This document shows, piece after piece, positions 1-10,150 of a DNA stretch of 64,000 nt. Each line of letters starts with the position of its first letter. The first letter of the stretch is position 1. Where the stretch lies: contig JAHLJT010009419.1 in assembly GCA_031308135.1 (NCBI GenBank), positions 62,600,540-62,664,539 on the forward strand. Reading direction: 5' to 3'. The position numbers were made by a program, and so were the translations under genes. This DNA is from Acheta domesticus. Taxonomy: Eukaryota > Arthropoda > Insecta > Orthoptera > Gryllidae. The notes under the pieces are model-generated. The model ran no database searches, was not told the origin of the DNA, and worked only from the letters and a program-made list of their open reading frames with translations.

Positions 1-238
1 ACAGGCCCTGATGAGGGTCGATCGCAGACCTCTGCTCTGCAGCTGGGCGCTCAAAGGGCGAGCGAAGGCACTTCGCTTATCTATGGGGCAAAAAGACCGA
101 ACAGAAAAAAACGCCCATGCTCCCAGACCCTAATGAGGTGCGTATTTAGGAAGATTTGCTCAGTGAAATGTACATAGCCTAATCCGCTAATTACATTTTA
201 TACTGAAATGTCACAAGGACTTTATGTAAACTCTAATT

Positions 239-1005
239 ACAGGGTGAGTCAGGAGGAAATGTACATGCTTTTGAGGGGTGATACTAATGGTGATTCTGAA
301 CAAAATTTCTAACAAACATATGGACCTTTCTTAACCGTTTTCAGGGTAACCTGATCCAGTGTTTTATATAATCGTCTTAATGGAGGACGATATCTTTATT
401 TGCTTTCAAAATGTTTTACCAAAATACGTCGAGGATATCCGTTTGGCAACAGGAGCTCGTATGTACTTTCAGCACGACGGAGCTCCTGTACATTCCGTAC
501 AGCAAGTGATACAGTATCTCAACGAAACTTATCATGGTCGTTGGATCGGTCGCCGGGTAGTTATTGCTTGGCCACCGAGATCACCCGATTTTATCCCATT
601 GGGTTATTGTTTGTGGAGTTGGCTTAAGAAAGATGTCTACAAGCGCAGAGTGGACACAAGAGAGGAACTACTCGCTCGTATTTTAGATGCTTGTGTTCAA
701 GAAAAGCAATACAGAAATGAGCTCAGATAGCAACATCTACAAGGCCTATCTACAAGGAGCACCAAATGCATTGAAGTTGACGGTCGCTGTTTGAACATTT
801 CTTGTGAGGATATGTACACCATTAAACAAACCATAATACAACAGTATATTAATTTACTGTCACTGCACTTTCCGTCCTTAGTGTTTTTCATTAGTTTCCT
901 TTGAAACGGTTAACAAAAGGGCATATGTTTACTAGAAGCTTTCTGTTCGAATCACCAGTAGTATCGCCCCTCAAAGCATGTACCTTTCCTCCTGACTCAC
1001 TCTGT
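239..1005 (+). mobile_element. Internally deleted mariner/Tc1-like DNA transposon
   Basis: The two ends form imperfect terminal inverted repeats of about 100 bp. The left arm (239-341) begins acagggtgagtcaggagg. The reverse complement of the right arm (903-1005) begins acagagtgagtcaggagg and stays alignable through the taaccgttt motif. The arms enclose only about 560 bp, holding the C-terminal part of a DDE transposase on the plus strand. A full mariner-type element is usually 1.2-2 kb, so the N-terminal half has been lost. I could not see a convincing TA target duplication, so the exact outer base is uncertain. Arm pairing is seen directly; the superfamily assignment rests on the enclosed protein fragment. 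Confidence 0.8.
359..730 (+). pseudogene. Mariner-like transposase, C-terminal fragment
   Basis: This 123-codon frame ends at a TAG at 728-730. From about residue 19 it resembles the C-terminal catalytic half of mariner/Tc1-type transposases (DDE_3-like fold), which cut and paste DNA in the nucleus. The visible landmarks are QHDGAPVH (Asp at residue 40, the second catalytic carboxylate), GRWIG, and WPPRSPDFIPLGY (Asp at residue 77, the third carboxylate), with 36 residues between the two Asp. The first catalytic Asp and the helix-turn-helix DNA-binding domain are absent. The first ~18 residues look like out-of-frame or junction sequence, so the Met at 359 is probably not a biological start. 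It lies between the inverted repeats of the 239-1005 element. Confidence 0.8.
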
Positions 1006-2941
1006 GTACGTTGTATGTTAATTGAGGAGTAGCATGGAAGGGGGATTGGAGGTCTTAACTCCTATACACAGTTTTGAGAAAAAGTAGATTCAGTTTTTTC
1101 CCATGTAAATTTACATTATCGACTTCATGTTAAGTAATCTGACTGATATAAACTTTTATTTTGTTGACTTTCTTTGTAATGCGTTCTATCACCTAGATTT
1201 AATAAAATGGTATCCAAAATGTAAATAAAACATAATAAGTAATAGTATGCCCGTTCTTCTATATATGTGATTCATTCCGATTTTTCATTGAAGATTTGGT
1301 TGAAATTTTTTTTCTTTCATTAGATGTATATTTAGGTTATACTTAGAACTTAAAAATGAAATAATATTTTTAATAATACATATGTTGCAATATTAATCAT
1401 ACATATGTTGTTTTATAAGCAAACAATACCAAATAGATTGGATGAAAAACGAAAATTCTCCTCGATACATTATAATTTATTTTGGTACAGTAATTATTCC
1501 TTCAATGATCAGTAGTACAAGCAAATTAAAACTTGGAACTTATTAAAAATAGTAAAGAATTTAGAGGATGCTATACTAGAGAATGCACAGCACAGCGAAT
1601 TGGCGCTGGAGAGGTTTACGGCCAAAGTTCCAAGCAGTTAATGGACAAACGGTGCCTAGGCTAATTGCTGTTCTCTGCTTTCTCCTTATTCTTGAGTCAT
1701 TTACATGATGTCTATAACATATGTTTTTCATTAAATCTAATGAAGATTACAACCCAAGATGTAGAAAACTGTTTAACCAGAGCCAAGCCGGTCTTCATTT
1801 TTTCTTTTCAATGACGATAGATATCATCAATACGGCATATTTTCTTTCTGCCTTAGAAAGGTATAAACATGATAAATCAACTTTTCTCTGTCTCTGTAAA
1901 TGCTTTGTTTATTGCACTTTTGTAAAAAAGTCAGCTCAAAATAAAGTACTCCAATTACGGAACGACTGCGCTACGATAGTACATTTGCTGTGGCGAGTAA
2001 AATCTCATATAATGATTACAGAAAACAAGCAAGCAAACATTTCCCTTTGGAGAAGCATTACCGTTAGAAATCAACTTTCTTTTATCTCTAGTTTCCGTCG
2101 TTAATAATGAGGATATTGCACTTATGAACAGTGGATCTCCTCGCAATAAAGTACATTTAAGCACTCCCCACTCCTACCATTGCATGACGCAGCGAACCAC
2201 GAGATGAAAGCAGCTGCACAGCGAATTGGCGACCCCTCCTCCTCCCCATACTCCACCCCCACCAAACCCGCGGCTGGCAATCGACGCCAGCGCCACGCTT
2301 TGCAACGGCGTAAATACGAAGCTTTGTCCACGCGCCATCAAAAGAAGTAGCGGAATTTGGGTCGCAACTGCATGCAACATCCAGCCGAGAATATACACCC
2401 GATTACATTCTCACCGTCCCGCAACACTCCCGGTTTTTGGGATGAATGGGGGTTTCATTTCAGTTTGTGGAAACAGGGGAGGAGGTATACAATTGCTGTA
2501 ATTTGCGATGGTAATAAATGTGATATATTGTAATTTCAACAAACCTGGACAACACGATGAATACAGGTCAAACAAATTAACGACCATTTGCTCTTAATTT
2601 GCTTGGAGCAATACTATTCATAGTACTATTTTGAAAAGAATCTTTCTGCGAGTCAAAATATTGGTCTAAATTAGGAATAAATTTGTTTTCAAGTACGAAA
2701 GGAGTTTATAAGGAAATTAAAATACAGTTTTTACTCGTGTCTTGCGAGACTTTTAATTAATCGTTTGGTGTTAACAAATTCCCTAACTCTTTGAGATACA
2801 TGATGTTTTTCCAAAATGTGAGAAAGTAAAACTTGAAATGTTTTAATTAAGCTGTTACATTATATACGTAAGCGATTTGATATGCTGTTATACTAACTCT
2901 CAAAGGGAGTAGGAAAATATAGTTTGAGAGATTCAAGAGTG
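1006..2941. other. Unassigned AT-rich stretch
   Basis: I see no gene. The only structure noted is a short GC/C-rich patch (about 2220-2330) and an exact 16-bp direct repeat (gcacagcgaattggcg at 1590-1605 and 2216-2231). Open frames here are short and lack recognisable motifs. Confidence 0.5.
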
Positions 2942-2973
<32 letters not shown>

Positions 2974-2995
2974 TATATAATATATATATATATTA
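2942..2995. repeat. (TA)n microsatellite
   Basis: About 54 bp of nearly pure TA dinucleotides, interrupted by 'aa' steps that break the phase. Confidence 0.95.
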
Positions 2996-3052
2996 TTTGA
3001 TAAATATCACTTTGAGAGAAATGTTTTTAATAGACTAATTGAGGCACTTAAT

Positions 3053-3137
3053 TTTATGTGAACACATATTTTTAATGTGTAATTCACATGTGTAATTCAC
3101 ATAGCACTTATTTTTAATGTGTAATTCACATTAAAAA
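3053..3137. repeat. Short palindromic direct repeats
   Basis: The motif tttttaatgtgtaattcaca recurs at about 3070 and 3111, with a shortened tgtgtaattcacat copy between. The last copy forms a perfect 11-bp stem (3111-3121 with 3127-3137) around a 5-nt loop. No function can be assigned. Confidence 0.6.
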
Positions 3138-4299
3138 GAAATAAACTATAATTTTTGCTCACGTAACAAGCACATTTTTAATCATTCTCTTAGAGTCAAC
3201 AAAATGAATTCATTTTAATTCATGAATTTAATTCAAATTCTAGGAAATGTGTAGGCCTGTTTCGTAAACAACAATAAGTGTATTTCTGGCGCACGATTAG
3301 ATAACTTCCTATTATTACGAAGAACTTCGTAAGACGAGAAAAGTAACAATTGAACATGAACGTGTAATGAGACATTTCAATTCTAAGGTCATTTGTGAGG
3401 ATTTGCCTCTGATTAACAAGCCACGCATCTTGCACTGGTTGTTTGGCAAGTCACGTTCAGACGCAATCAAAGAGATTTTTAGTACTTTTCTGACACCGTT
3501 GCATATGTGTTGCCCCAAAACAGCCTTCTGTTTTCTAGGACAAAATGTACTATGTATGACTATTATTTAAATTTCTCACCATATATTCATGGAGGAAAGT
3601 TATTATCTTCACACCCCTACGAGCTTTGGAAGTTTAAGCTTCAGGAGTTTAGAAGGAATTATTCTGAGGCATTCTGGCATTATAGCTCGTCGCCAGAGCT
3701 CTAAGGATCAGTGGCAGCCCAATTGTCACTTATTTAGAACAAGTCAACCCTAAGGAGAAATGGGGAACGTAGATGCATGGGTCACCTTGATTCACCCCCT
3801 CCATTGCTCACAAAGGTTATTACAGGCTACAAAAGAGACATCTAATGTACACAACTACCTATAGAACGTCTTGACCTAGTCCGATGTAATTAGAAGGAAT
3901 GTTTAGTGTTTTGTTGACAAACGTACATTTAGTTGTATAATTACAGTTGTTCCAGTATTTTTCACAGTAATAATACAGCTATTTCAGTATTTTCCAAAGT
4001 AAGGAATACCCTCCGTGCTAAGTAAAACTACTCTTTGTCAGTTCCTCGTTCCTCTTTGTTAGGTAAATTATGAAGTGATGGATGAGTGGTTCATATTATT
4101 CAAAATGACTTCTTGGGGCACATTAATCCAGTAATACAGCCTATGTTAGGGGGCACATACTTAAATGCGTATCAATGTTTTCACATGATAGCTGCAAATA
4201 ACTTTCATCCTTTTTACTTCATTTCTTCATAACATTTTATAATTATTTTAACCATACACTCCTTAATCCACCATTTTCGGCCATGAGTTTTCAATATTG
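3138..4299. other. Unassigned stretch with one short tandem duplication
   Basis: No gene is recognised. Short frames around 3367-3704 have no family motif I know. At 3942-4004 an approximately 30-bp unit beginning acagttgttccagtattttt is duplicated with several mismatches. Confidence 0.4.
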
Positions 4300-4880
4300 G
4301 TTGTTTATCAATAATAAGAGAAAATAAAGCTTTCCAAAAGCAAGGAAAGTTAAAGAAGAAAAACAAGCTGCAACACAGCAAAGGAATAGAGAAAAAGAAA
4401 TGAAAACTCAAAAAGCATCAAGCTTCTAATTATTAAAAACTAGAAGCCTCAAATTCAAAACACACCTAAACTTTCAAGCGACAGAGGAAGTCTACGAAGA
4501 TGGAAGAATTATATTCATTAGAAGAATCTGAAACATATTTAGAACAGTTGTGTGACTCTAAATCTAAGTGACCTTCTATGAGAAAAGAAGAATGGATGTA
4601 AGAAGCAGATACTTTGACCAAATTTGTTGATGATCACTTTGTGGTAGTGCAGTTTGAAATTAGAGATCAATTGTACACCTTTGTGAGCCAAGTTAGAGGA
4701 AAACTGATGATAACTATCTTGTCCGATTTGTGAACAGAAAACCTGGTATAATTTTCCTTTTCCCCGACGAAGCTGATATTGGATTGGTTTGAAGTGTCCA
4801 GATAAGTCAAAGTTGCCACAGCCAACAATCGACTAAGGTACACCAAGATCATCATGTCCGTTATCAATTTCATTTTGATT
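4300..4880 (+). pseudogene. Decayed protein-coding relic, transposase-associated C-terminal region
   Basis: Reading across frames on the plus strand gives a consistent decayed protein. First comes a Lys-rich charged segment (about 4320-4410), then an acidic segment starting MEELYSLEESETYLEQL (4501) that stops at a TGA, then PSMRKEEWM. FVDDHFVVVQFE (4623) follows, and one base shift later DNYLVRFVNRKPG with FLFPDEADIGLV. A last shift gives KLPQPTID and GTPRSSCPLSISF. The order basic, acidic, beta-rich 'FVVVQFE...LVRFVNRK...FPDEADIG', LPxP recalls the C-terminal region found after pogo/jerky-type transposases in insects; this is from memory and unconfirmed. At least three stops and two frameshifts make it non-functional. 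No inverted repeats were found around it. Confidence 0.45.
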
Positions 4881-5569
4881 TTGAAGCGCTTTAAACATTC
4901 CTTACAATTAAAATTGTGGGTAATTTAAAATTCCTTAAATATGTATAGATCCGGTTTTCTAATTAATTTCTAAGAAAAATAGTGTAGCGTCAGTTATTTT
5001 CTCCCACTTTCTCCAAAGGTACCAAAATACTCCATGTGATGCATCGATCTTTTTCGAGGATGGAACACATTGACACAACGATTTTAGTAGTTTTTTTTAT
5101 TACTTGCAGAAATACTACAAAAAAGGCTGTGGATGTTACACAAATACTACACTAGCTTTGCTAACATCACATGAAAGAATAACTGGAAATTTCTGTTTTC
5201 TGGACACCAAAAAAGGTAGTAGTGTTAAGCGTAAGTAGTGTTAAGATTATTTCCAATTGCGTCATACTGAAAAACGCCCCGTTCTTTGTGCGTTTCGGCC
5301 GCGGAATCAATGTAGTTAACCCCCTCCTCTCCAGGACCACCGGCTCTGCGCCGCACCCCAATGACCGCCCAGCCGCCACCCGCGTCGCGTATTTACACGG
5401 GCCCACTTCTGCCTCCACTCTCCTTCTTTTCTTCCCTTCGCCTCACGACGCACGCGAATTAAGTTTTCCAGTGTCAGAAATTAAGTTTTTAAAAAGTCTT
5501 TTATTGCAATAAGTTGTACAGGCAGTTGTATACTCGTTGAAATATGAACTTAACGTAATTCTGACATCG
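4881..5569. other. Unassigned; contains a GC-rich patch
   Basis: AT-rich sequence with a GC/CpG-rich patch at about 5285-5460. No gene, tRNA or repeat boundary is recognised. The patch could be a regulatory island or part of an older element. Confidence 0.35.
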
Positions 5570-6537
5570 AGAAGCGTGAGCAGCGTCTGAAGGAACAATG
5601 CTGGTGAGAGCTACTTGGCTCTCGCTTTTATACCGTCTAGTTGTTATTCACTAGAATGATCACGAAACATGATTTCTCCTCGTATCGTTTCTAGTAAACA
5701 TCCTGGTCTATATAGGTTACCATTAGGAAAGGGAAGGGGATGTAACTCGCGCTACGGTGGAGACGATTGGGAGTGCCTGGTGACGACAGGAAAGGGTCAT
5801 GCTTGAGAATAAATAAATGGACCGACTCAGATTGCGAGTGGCCAGCACCCCACCCTAAAGCATTGCATCAGTATTTTCAAAGAGAGAGAGAGAGAATACG
5901 GAATATTCCGAGAGAAAACTTATGATAGCATCACAGGGATTGTCTGGGAAACAGTAAATGCGCAATTGACTTTAGCCAGTTACAGCGACTGTATTCTTAG
6001 GGTTTGAGGAAAACATGACTTCTTGGAAGTTTGGAGTGAGGGAGAGATGGAAAGAACAGAGAGAATGCTTTCTGACCGCTGTGAGGAAAGGATCGGTGAT
6101 CGCGAGAGACATGTGTTCGGACCGCGGGTGACTAGTGTTCGGGTCGTTGAGTCGTACCAAGTACGCGTTAACGAATATCCGACCGCGGTGTGCCGCTAAC
6201 CGCGACAGACTATTGCTCGGATCATCGAGTGGGGAGGATCATTAGTGAAAAATCGCGCTCTTCTATTTTACTTGTCGCGGACTTGTGACATTGTTAAACG
6301 AACTCGAAATAAACCTTTGCCAACCGCATTCGGGGCGTATGGTAGTGTCCGAACGACTTATATACACCACCAGAATCGTCAGGCGTTGAGTTTGATTCGT
6401 AACGAGATGATAAAATGAATCCCCATGAACTGTTAGCCATCTGCCACCTCAATCAATGACTGACCGCTGAAAGTAGAGATATTGACGAGTGGCGCCGACC
6501 TGCGAAGATCGCCTGCCGTCGCCCGTGGTGAACGAAC
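5570..6537 (+). other. Possible older LTR-like or retroelement leader sequence
   Basis: This segment differs in composition from its surroundings: it is richer in GC and CpG. It has a TATA-like cttttatacc at about 5624, degenerate internal copies of a motif like gaccgcgg...gctcggatcatcgagt (6090-6230), and an AATAAA (6307-6312). It lies directly upstream of a recognisable LTR. I cannot show matching ends or target duplications, so the LTR idea is an inference. An ordinary GC-richer intergenic sequence is an equal alternative. Confidence 0.25.
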
Positions 6538-7004
6538 TGTTATGTCGCGCTTATCACGTCGCGCATAACTGATGGATTTGGCGCGCGAGCAGCAAGACAG
6601 CGCGCTCTGGCGGGAATCGGCGGCGGCAGCGGTAGGCCGTCGGCACGGTCTAGCGGTCTTGAGCCGTGAGATTGAGTCGCCGCCTAACATCGCCCCCTTA
6701 AAGGGAGCCGGCCGGCACCCCGAGGGCAGTCCAGAGAGAGTCCCCGAGAGAGCCCCGAGAGAGCCCCGAGAGAGTCCCGAGTGGAGTTACGAGTCCAGTC
6801 CAGAGAAACAGCAGCCAGGAGTCTATCGTCGTGGGGCGACGATCTCAGCCGGCGTCAGCGGGAAACGTCCAGGAGCCGGACGTGTAGGGAAGCAGGGAAT
6901 TGGAGATTGCCAAGGACTGGCGATATGGCTGGCAACTATTGCAATTAAGGAATCAATAAATTTGTTGTTGAGTTAGTGTGCGACTTTCATTTATGGACAT
7001 AACA
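6538..7004 (+). mobile_element. LTR of a Ty3/mdg4-like (Mag-type?) retrotransposon
   Basis: The 467-bp segment starts TGTTATGTC and ends GACATAACA, a perfect 9-bp inverted terminal repeat with canonical TG...CA ends. It has AATAAA at 6955-6960 as a plausible polyadenylation signal and a tandem run of cccgagagag-type units (about 6735-6780). A second copy of the same LTR lies at 36014-36457. It is followed at once by a primer-binding-like sequence, so it is the 5' LTR of a truncated element rather than a solo LTR. The open frame across it (6572-6976) has no matching protein motif and I regard it as incidental. Family naming rests on the LTR end and PBS style, not on a polymerase gene. Confidence 0.75.
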
Positions 7005-7082
7005 ATTGGCGACGAGGAAAACGTGACAAAGTGCAGCTCTCGCCATAACAATTGGCGAGGAGAAACGCGACGAAAGTGCTGT
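7005..7082 (+). promoter_or_regulatory. Primer-binding region and duplicated leader of the LTR element
   Basis: Immediately after the LTR comes attggcgacgaggaaaacg, a leader of the tggcgacgagg type that several insect Ty3-like elements use as tRNA primer-binding site (from memory). The junction cataacaattggcga occurs twice, at 6998 and 7043, so about 44 bp including the LTR tip and PBS are tandemly duplicated. Recognisable element sequence fades by about 7270; no gag or pol frame follows. Confidence 0.55.
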
Positions 7083-7671
7083 GGTAAGTCACCGTAACAC
7101 GAACGACCTTGCTCCGAGTCTGAGACCTGCTCGGACCCAAACAGGCGTCTCTCCCTCCTCCTGAAAGCCAGCTGACGGGTCAGTGACTGCCCGCCGCTGT
7201 GACGAGGGAGTAAGCCGCCCAGACAATGAGAATATCGAAGTCTTCCGACAATAAACCGCGCACAGGTTTATTGCAAATATCTCTTCAAGCTACAACGATC
7301 CATAAACACTTTTGATTATTTCTTAAAGTAATTAGCATACATAAGTTGGCGAGGCCGAGCTGTGGCCTTATAACTTCTTTAGTTTGTAACCCAAAAGTGT
7401 AATTTTCAATTTTAATCTTAACAAATAACCCTTCTAACAATTAACTCAAATCATTATTCCCTTTTTGTGTGGGAACTCTTAAAGATTCAATTAAATATGT
7501 TTTAAATTCCATCTGATTTCCGTTTAAATCCATTACGTGTGCTTGTTTAGTAACGCCCATTTCATTCCTATGAAATATCTCACAGGTTCAGAGCTAGCCG
7601 GAGCACCAACTACAACAATTTGACTGTCTCAAACCCAGGGCAGACATATTATTTGTTATAAAACACATCGA

Positions 7672-7673
<2 letters not shown>
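7083..7673. other. Truncated leader then unassigned AT-rich DNA
   Basis: The first ~170 bp may be more retroelement leader. A short hairpin (aataaacc, 7-nt loop, ggtttatt, 7250-7272) is the only structure seen. The rest shows nothing. Confidence 0.35.

Positions 7674-7719
<46 letters not shown>
7674..7719. repeat. (TA)n microsatellite
   Basis: About 46 bp of uninterrupted TA/AT dinucleotides. Confidence 0.95.
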
Positions 7720-7723
<4 letters not shown>

Positions 7724-7904
7724 ATATATTTACGAAAGACGTTAGCAGTGATAACTTACGAGCGTTTAAGGAAGTTGGTGTAAGTTGTAAAACTGTAAGC
7801 CTTGATATTAGTTTGTTGTTGAGAAAGACTGTCATTTCTCATAAGAAGCGGTCGACAGTATGTCGATGACCTGTGAATCTCTGTCTATTGAGACGTTACA
7901 ATAT

Positions 7905-8037
7905 GGAGTGTTTGCTACCTCCAACGTTAAGTACTATCGATCTTCTGCTCATGCGCAGTTCAAGTTTGGCATCACTTTAGTTCCTCTGCATATACGCAGA
8001 TGATCGATAGTGTTAAACGTTAGAGGTGGCAAAATCT
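7905..8037. mobile_element. Small foldback / MITE-like inverted repeat
   Basis: The left arm (about 7911-7958) reads tttgctacctccaacgtt...ctatcgatc...gcgcag. The reverse complement of the right arm (about 7986-8034) reads ttttgccacctctaacgtt...ctatcgatc...tgcag. The ~48-bp arms pair with a handful of mismatches around a ~27-bp loop. No protein is encoded, and no clear target duplication is visible, so transposon origin is inferred from the structure. Confidence 0.6.
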
Positions 8038-9179
8038 CTCTAAAACCAATTTGTGTAGCCGACCCAAATTAGTATTGTAACGATAGTCAATTCGACAATT
8101 TCAATTATGTGGAGGCAAGTTGTCCAACAAAGTGTCAGGTTGGTCGCTACCGAAAAGATGACCGCCGGTTCTATCACTTTATCACCACACCAACCGACGA
8201 TTGTACAGTGTTGGGCAAACCTACAATAATTCCAGATCTCAAAAACGTTAGTCCAAATGTAGAACAGTTGTTTAATTGGAAAGTAATATTGTTTTGGAGG
8301 TAGCTGTTCACGAAAATGAAGTCTAAAGCTTCAAAACAATATAACTGGAGATCCAATCAGATAGCAATAATTAAATGTAATGTAAATGATAATTGCTCTT
8401 CAAAATAGGAAATGTAAGCTTACTTTCATTACAATTATAATATTGAATGCAACATATAGGAAGGTTTTTATTTATAAATTGTAGCAATTACGAACTCGTA
8501 CGTGGAGTAATTACTACAATTTATAAATATCCGCACTGTACCTCGAGAACACGAATGGATTCAAATCCAGGCCCCAGAATAAATTGCAAAATAGCTCAAG
8601 AAAAAACGTTTAATATATATAAAAAATCCCACGTGTATTTAGCAACACATTGTCCTCAATTTGAGATATCACAAAGACATAAATTTTGTGTACTTCCGGT
8701 TTCCAGGCGTCACCAATGGCAGTTCCCCGTTTTTGAACACTAGTTAAATTCCCTTTACGTTGCTTTGATTCCAAAAACATCGACAAATAATAAAGTTATA
8801 TTGTAACGCTTTTATGGACAGACTTGAAAATATCAGAACGCCGAAGCTAAAAGCTAAAGCTATTAAGCATGTCGACGGTTTTGATATTTTTTGTAATCAT
8901 CTGACTAGCAGTTGAAAGACGAAACTTTCATATAAAGTTAATAAAGATTTTAATTAAATAATATTATTTAATTGTATATATTGTATTAATTGTATATACC
9001 AACAACAAAACAGTTGCGCAGTCATTACCTACAGAAAAGTCGTCGAAACCAACTCCCCTGGGGTTCATCTTTAACCATTCCCCATCAGTATGAGACTGGT
9101 AATAATAAGAGTTTTTTGCTATCTTTGGGCCAGAAGGTTCGTTCCTAGATGAGAGTTGGACGAAGCGTGTCTCCGTACT
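8038..9179. other. Unassigned AT-rich stretch
   Basis: No gene recognised. A 64-codon frame at 8109-8303 (MEASCPTKCQVGRYRKDDRR...) has no family motif I know and no supporting structure. Confidence 0.4.
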
Positions 9180-10150
9180 CTTTCTATTGTGTGAGAGACC
9201 CGCCGTGGAGCACCGGAGCGCGCGCTGGCAGCCCACAGCAGCAGCGCGCGCAACGCACCGCGGCACAGCTGCAGAGCAGTGGAGCATCAGGGGCTCTCAG
9301 CCGCAGACCGGGAGACGATCCCGTCGTGTCCCGCCTTCGCACAAGAACAGCAGCGCGCCGTCGCCAGCCCTCCTCGCACAGCGCTACGGCTTGCACTCGC
9401 CTCGCCTTGTCCTTCTGCTCCCGGCGCCTCTCGGTTTTGCGTCCACTTGCTTTGCGACCCGCTGTGGCTCTCTCCGGCCCGCTCCGTCCCGCGTTGTTCC
9501 TCTCCGGCCCGCTCCGGCCCGCTCCGGCCCGCTCCGGCCCGCTCCGGCCCGCTCCGGCCCGCTCCGGCCCGCTCCGGCCCGCTCCGGCCCGCTCCGGCCC
9601 GCTTGTGCTTCCACTTTGTTTATCCCTCTTCTCGCTGCCACAGATCCGTCTACCTCGCTTTACTTTTCCCCACCTTTGCTTCGCGAACCCCCTTCTCTCT
9701 ACCTGGCGTTTCCCGCAAATACTCAGCTCCCACCTCTCCCTCCTCCTCCAAATTCACCCATCTCAATCTCCCTATAGCGCTGGGTGCTCTACCACGGACA
9801 CATGCTTCTCGCCACGCCTCATACACACAGCTGTTTTCCAAAATCCAGGGTTCACCCCTCCCATTCCCCTGAACAGTCCTACTGCCTTCATCTTTCCTGC
9901 ATTCATTCTCACTTCAGTATCTTTCTTCCCTCTCTCTGTCCCCAGCCCTGATTCTGTTCTGGACTATTCTGCACGCTCTAACATACTCCTTCCAACGGCA
10001 GGGAAGTATATGCTCAAATAGCATCTGTCCCTGCTTCCGTTCTCTGCACTGAACCTACCCGGTCCCTCTGTCTCGCCATTCCTCCAACACCCTTTGCACG
10101 GCTTCCTTTCTGACCAGACTCCCGATACCCGTTTCTCCTTTCTCACATAG
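9180..10150. other. GC-rich island passing into pyrimidine-rich DNA
   Basis: Positions 9180-9640 are strongly GC- and CpG-rich, unlike the flanking DNA. From 9640 to about 10150 the plus strand becomes C/T-rich. Several overlapping frames stay open across all of it (for example 9149-10021, 290 codons), but they are low-complexity Pro/Arg/Ser/Leu with no domain, as expected when composition removes stop codons. It could be a promoter-type CpG island or an uncharacterised repeat. Confidence 0.4.
9501..9600. repeat. 10-bp GC-rich minisatellite (gctccggccc)n
   Basis: Ten head-to-tail units: one tctccggccc followed by nine perfect gctccggccc copies. Related imperfect units precede it from about 9471. 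Because 10 is not a multiple of 3, all three frames read variants of Arg-Pro-Ala-Pro-Ala-Arg-Ser-Gly-Pro-Leu. Perfect identity suggests recent expansion or assembly collapse. Confidence 0.95.

Noticed and set aside
6572..6976. 134-codon frame, and the parallel frame at 36013-36429
   Set aside because: Both lie inside LTR copies; LTRs are non-coding and the frames are not conserved in length or sequence beyond the DNA similarity.
9149..10021. 290-codon open frame, and overlapping frames on both strands at 9187-9872
   Set aside because: Open only because of GC-rich, C/T-rich composition and the 10-bp minisatellite; low-complexity protein with no domain and equally long frames on other phases.
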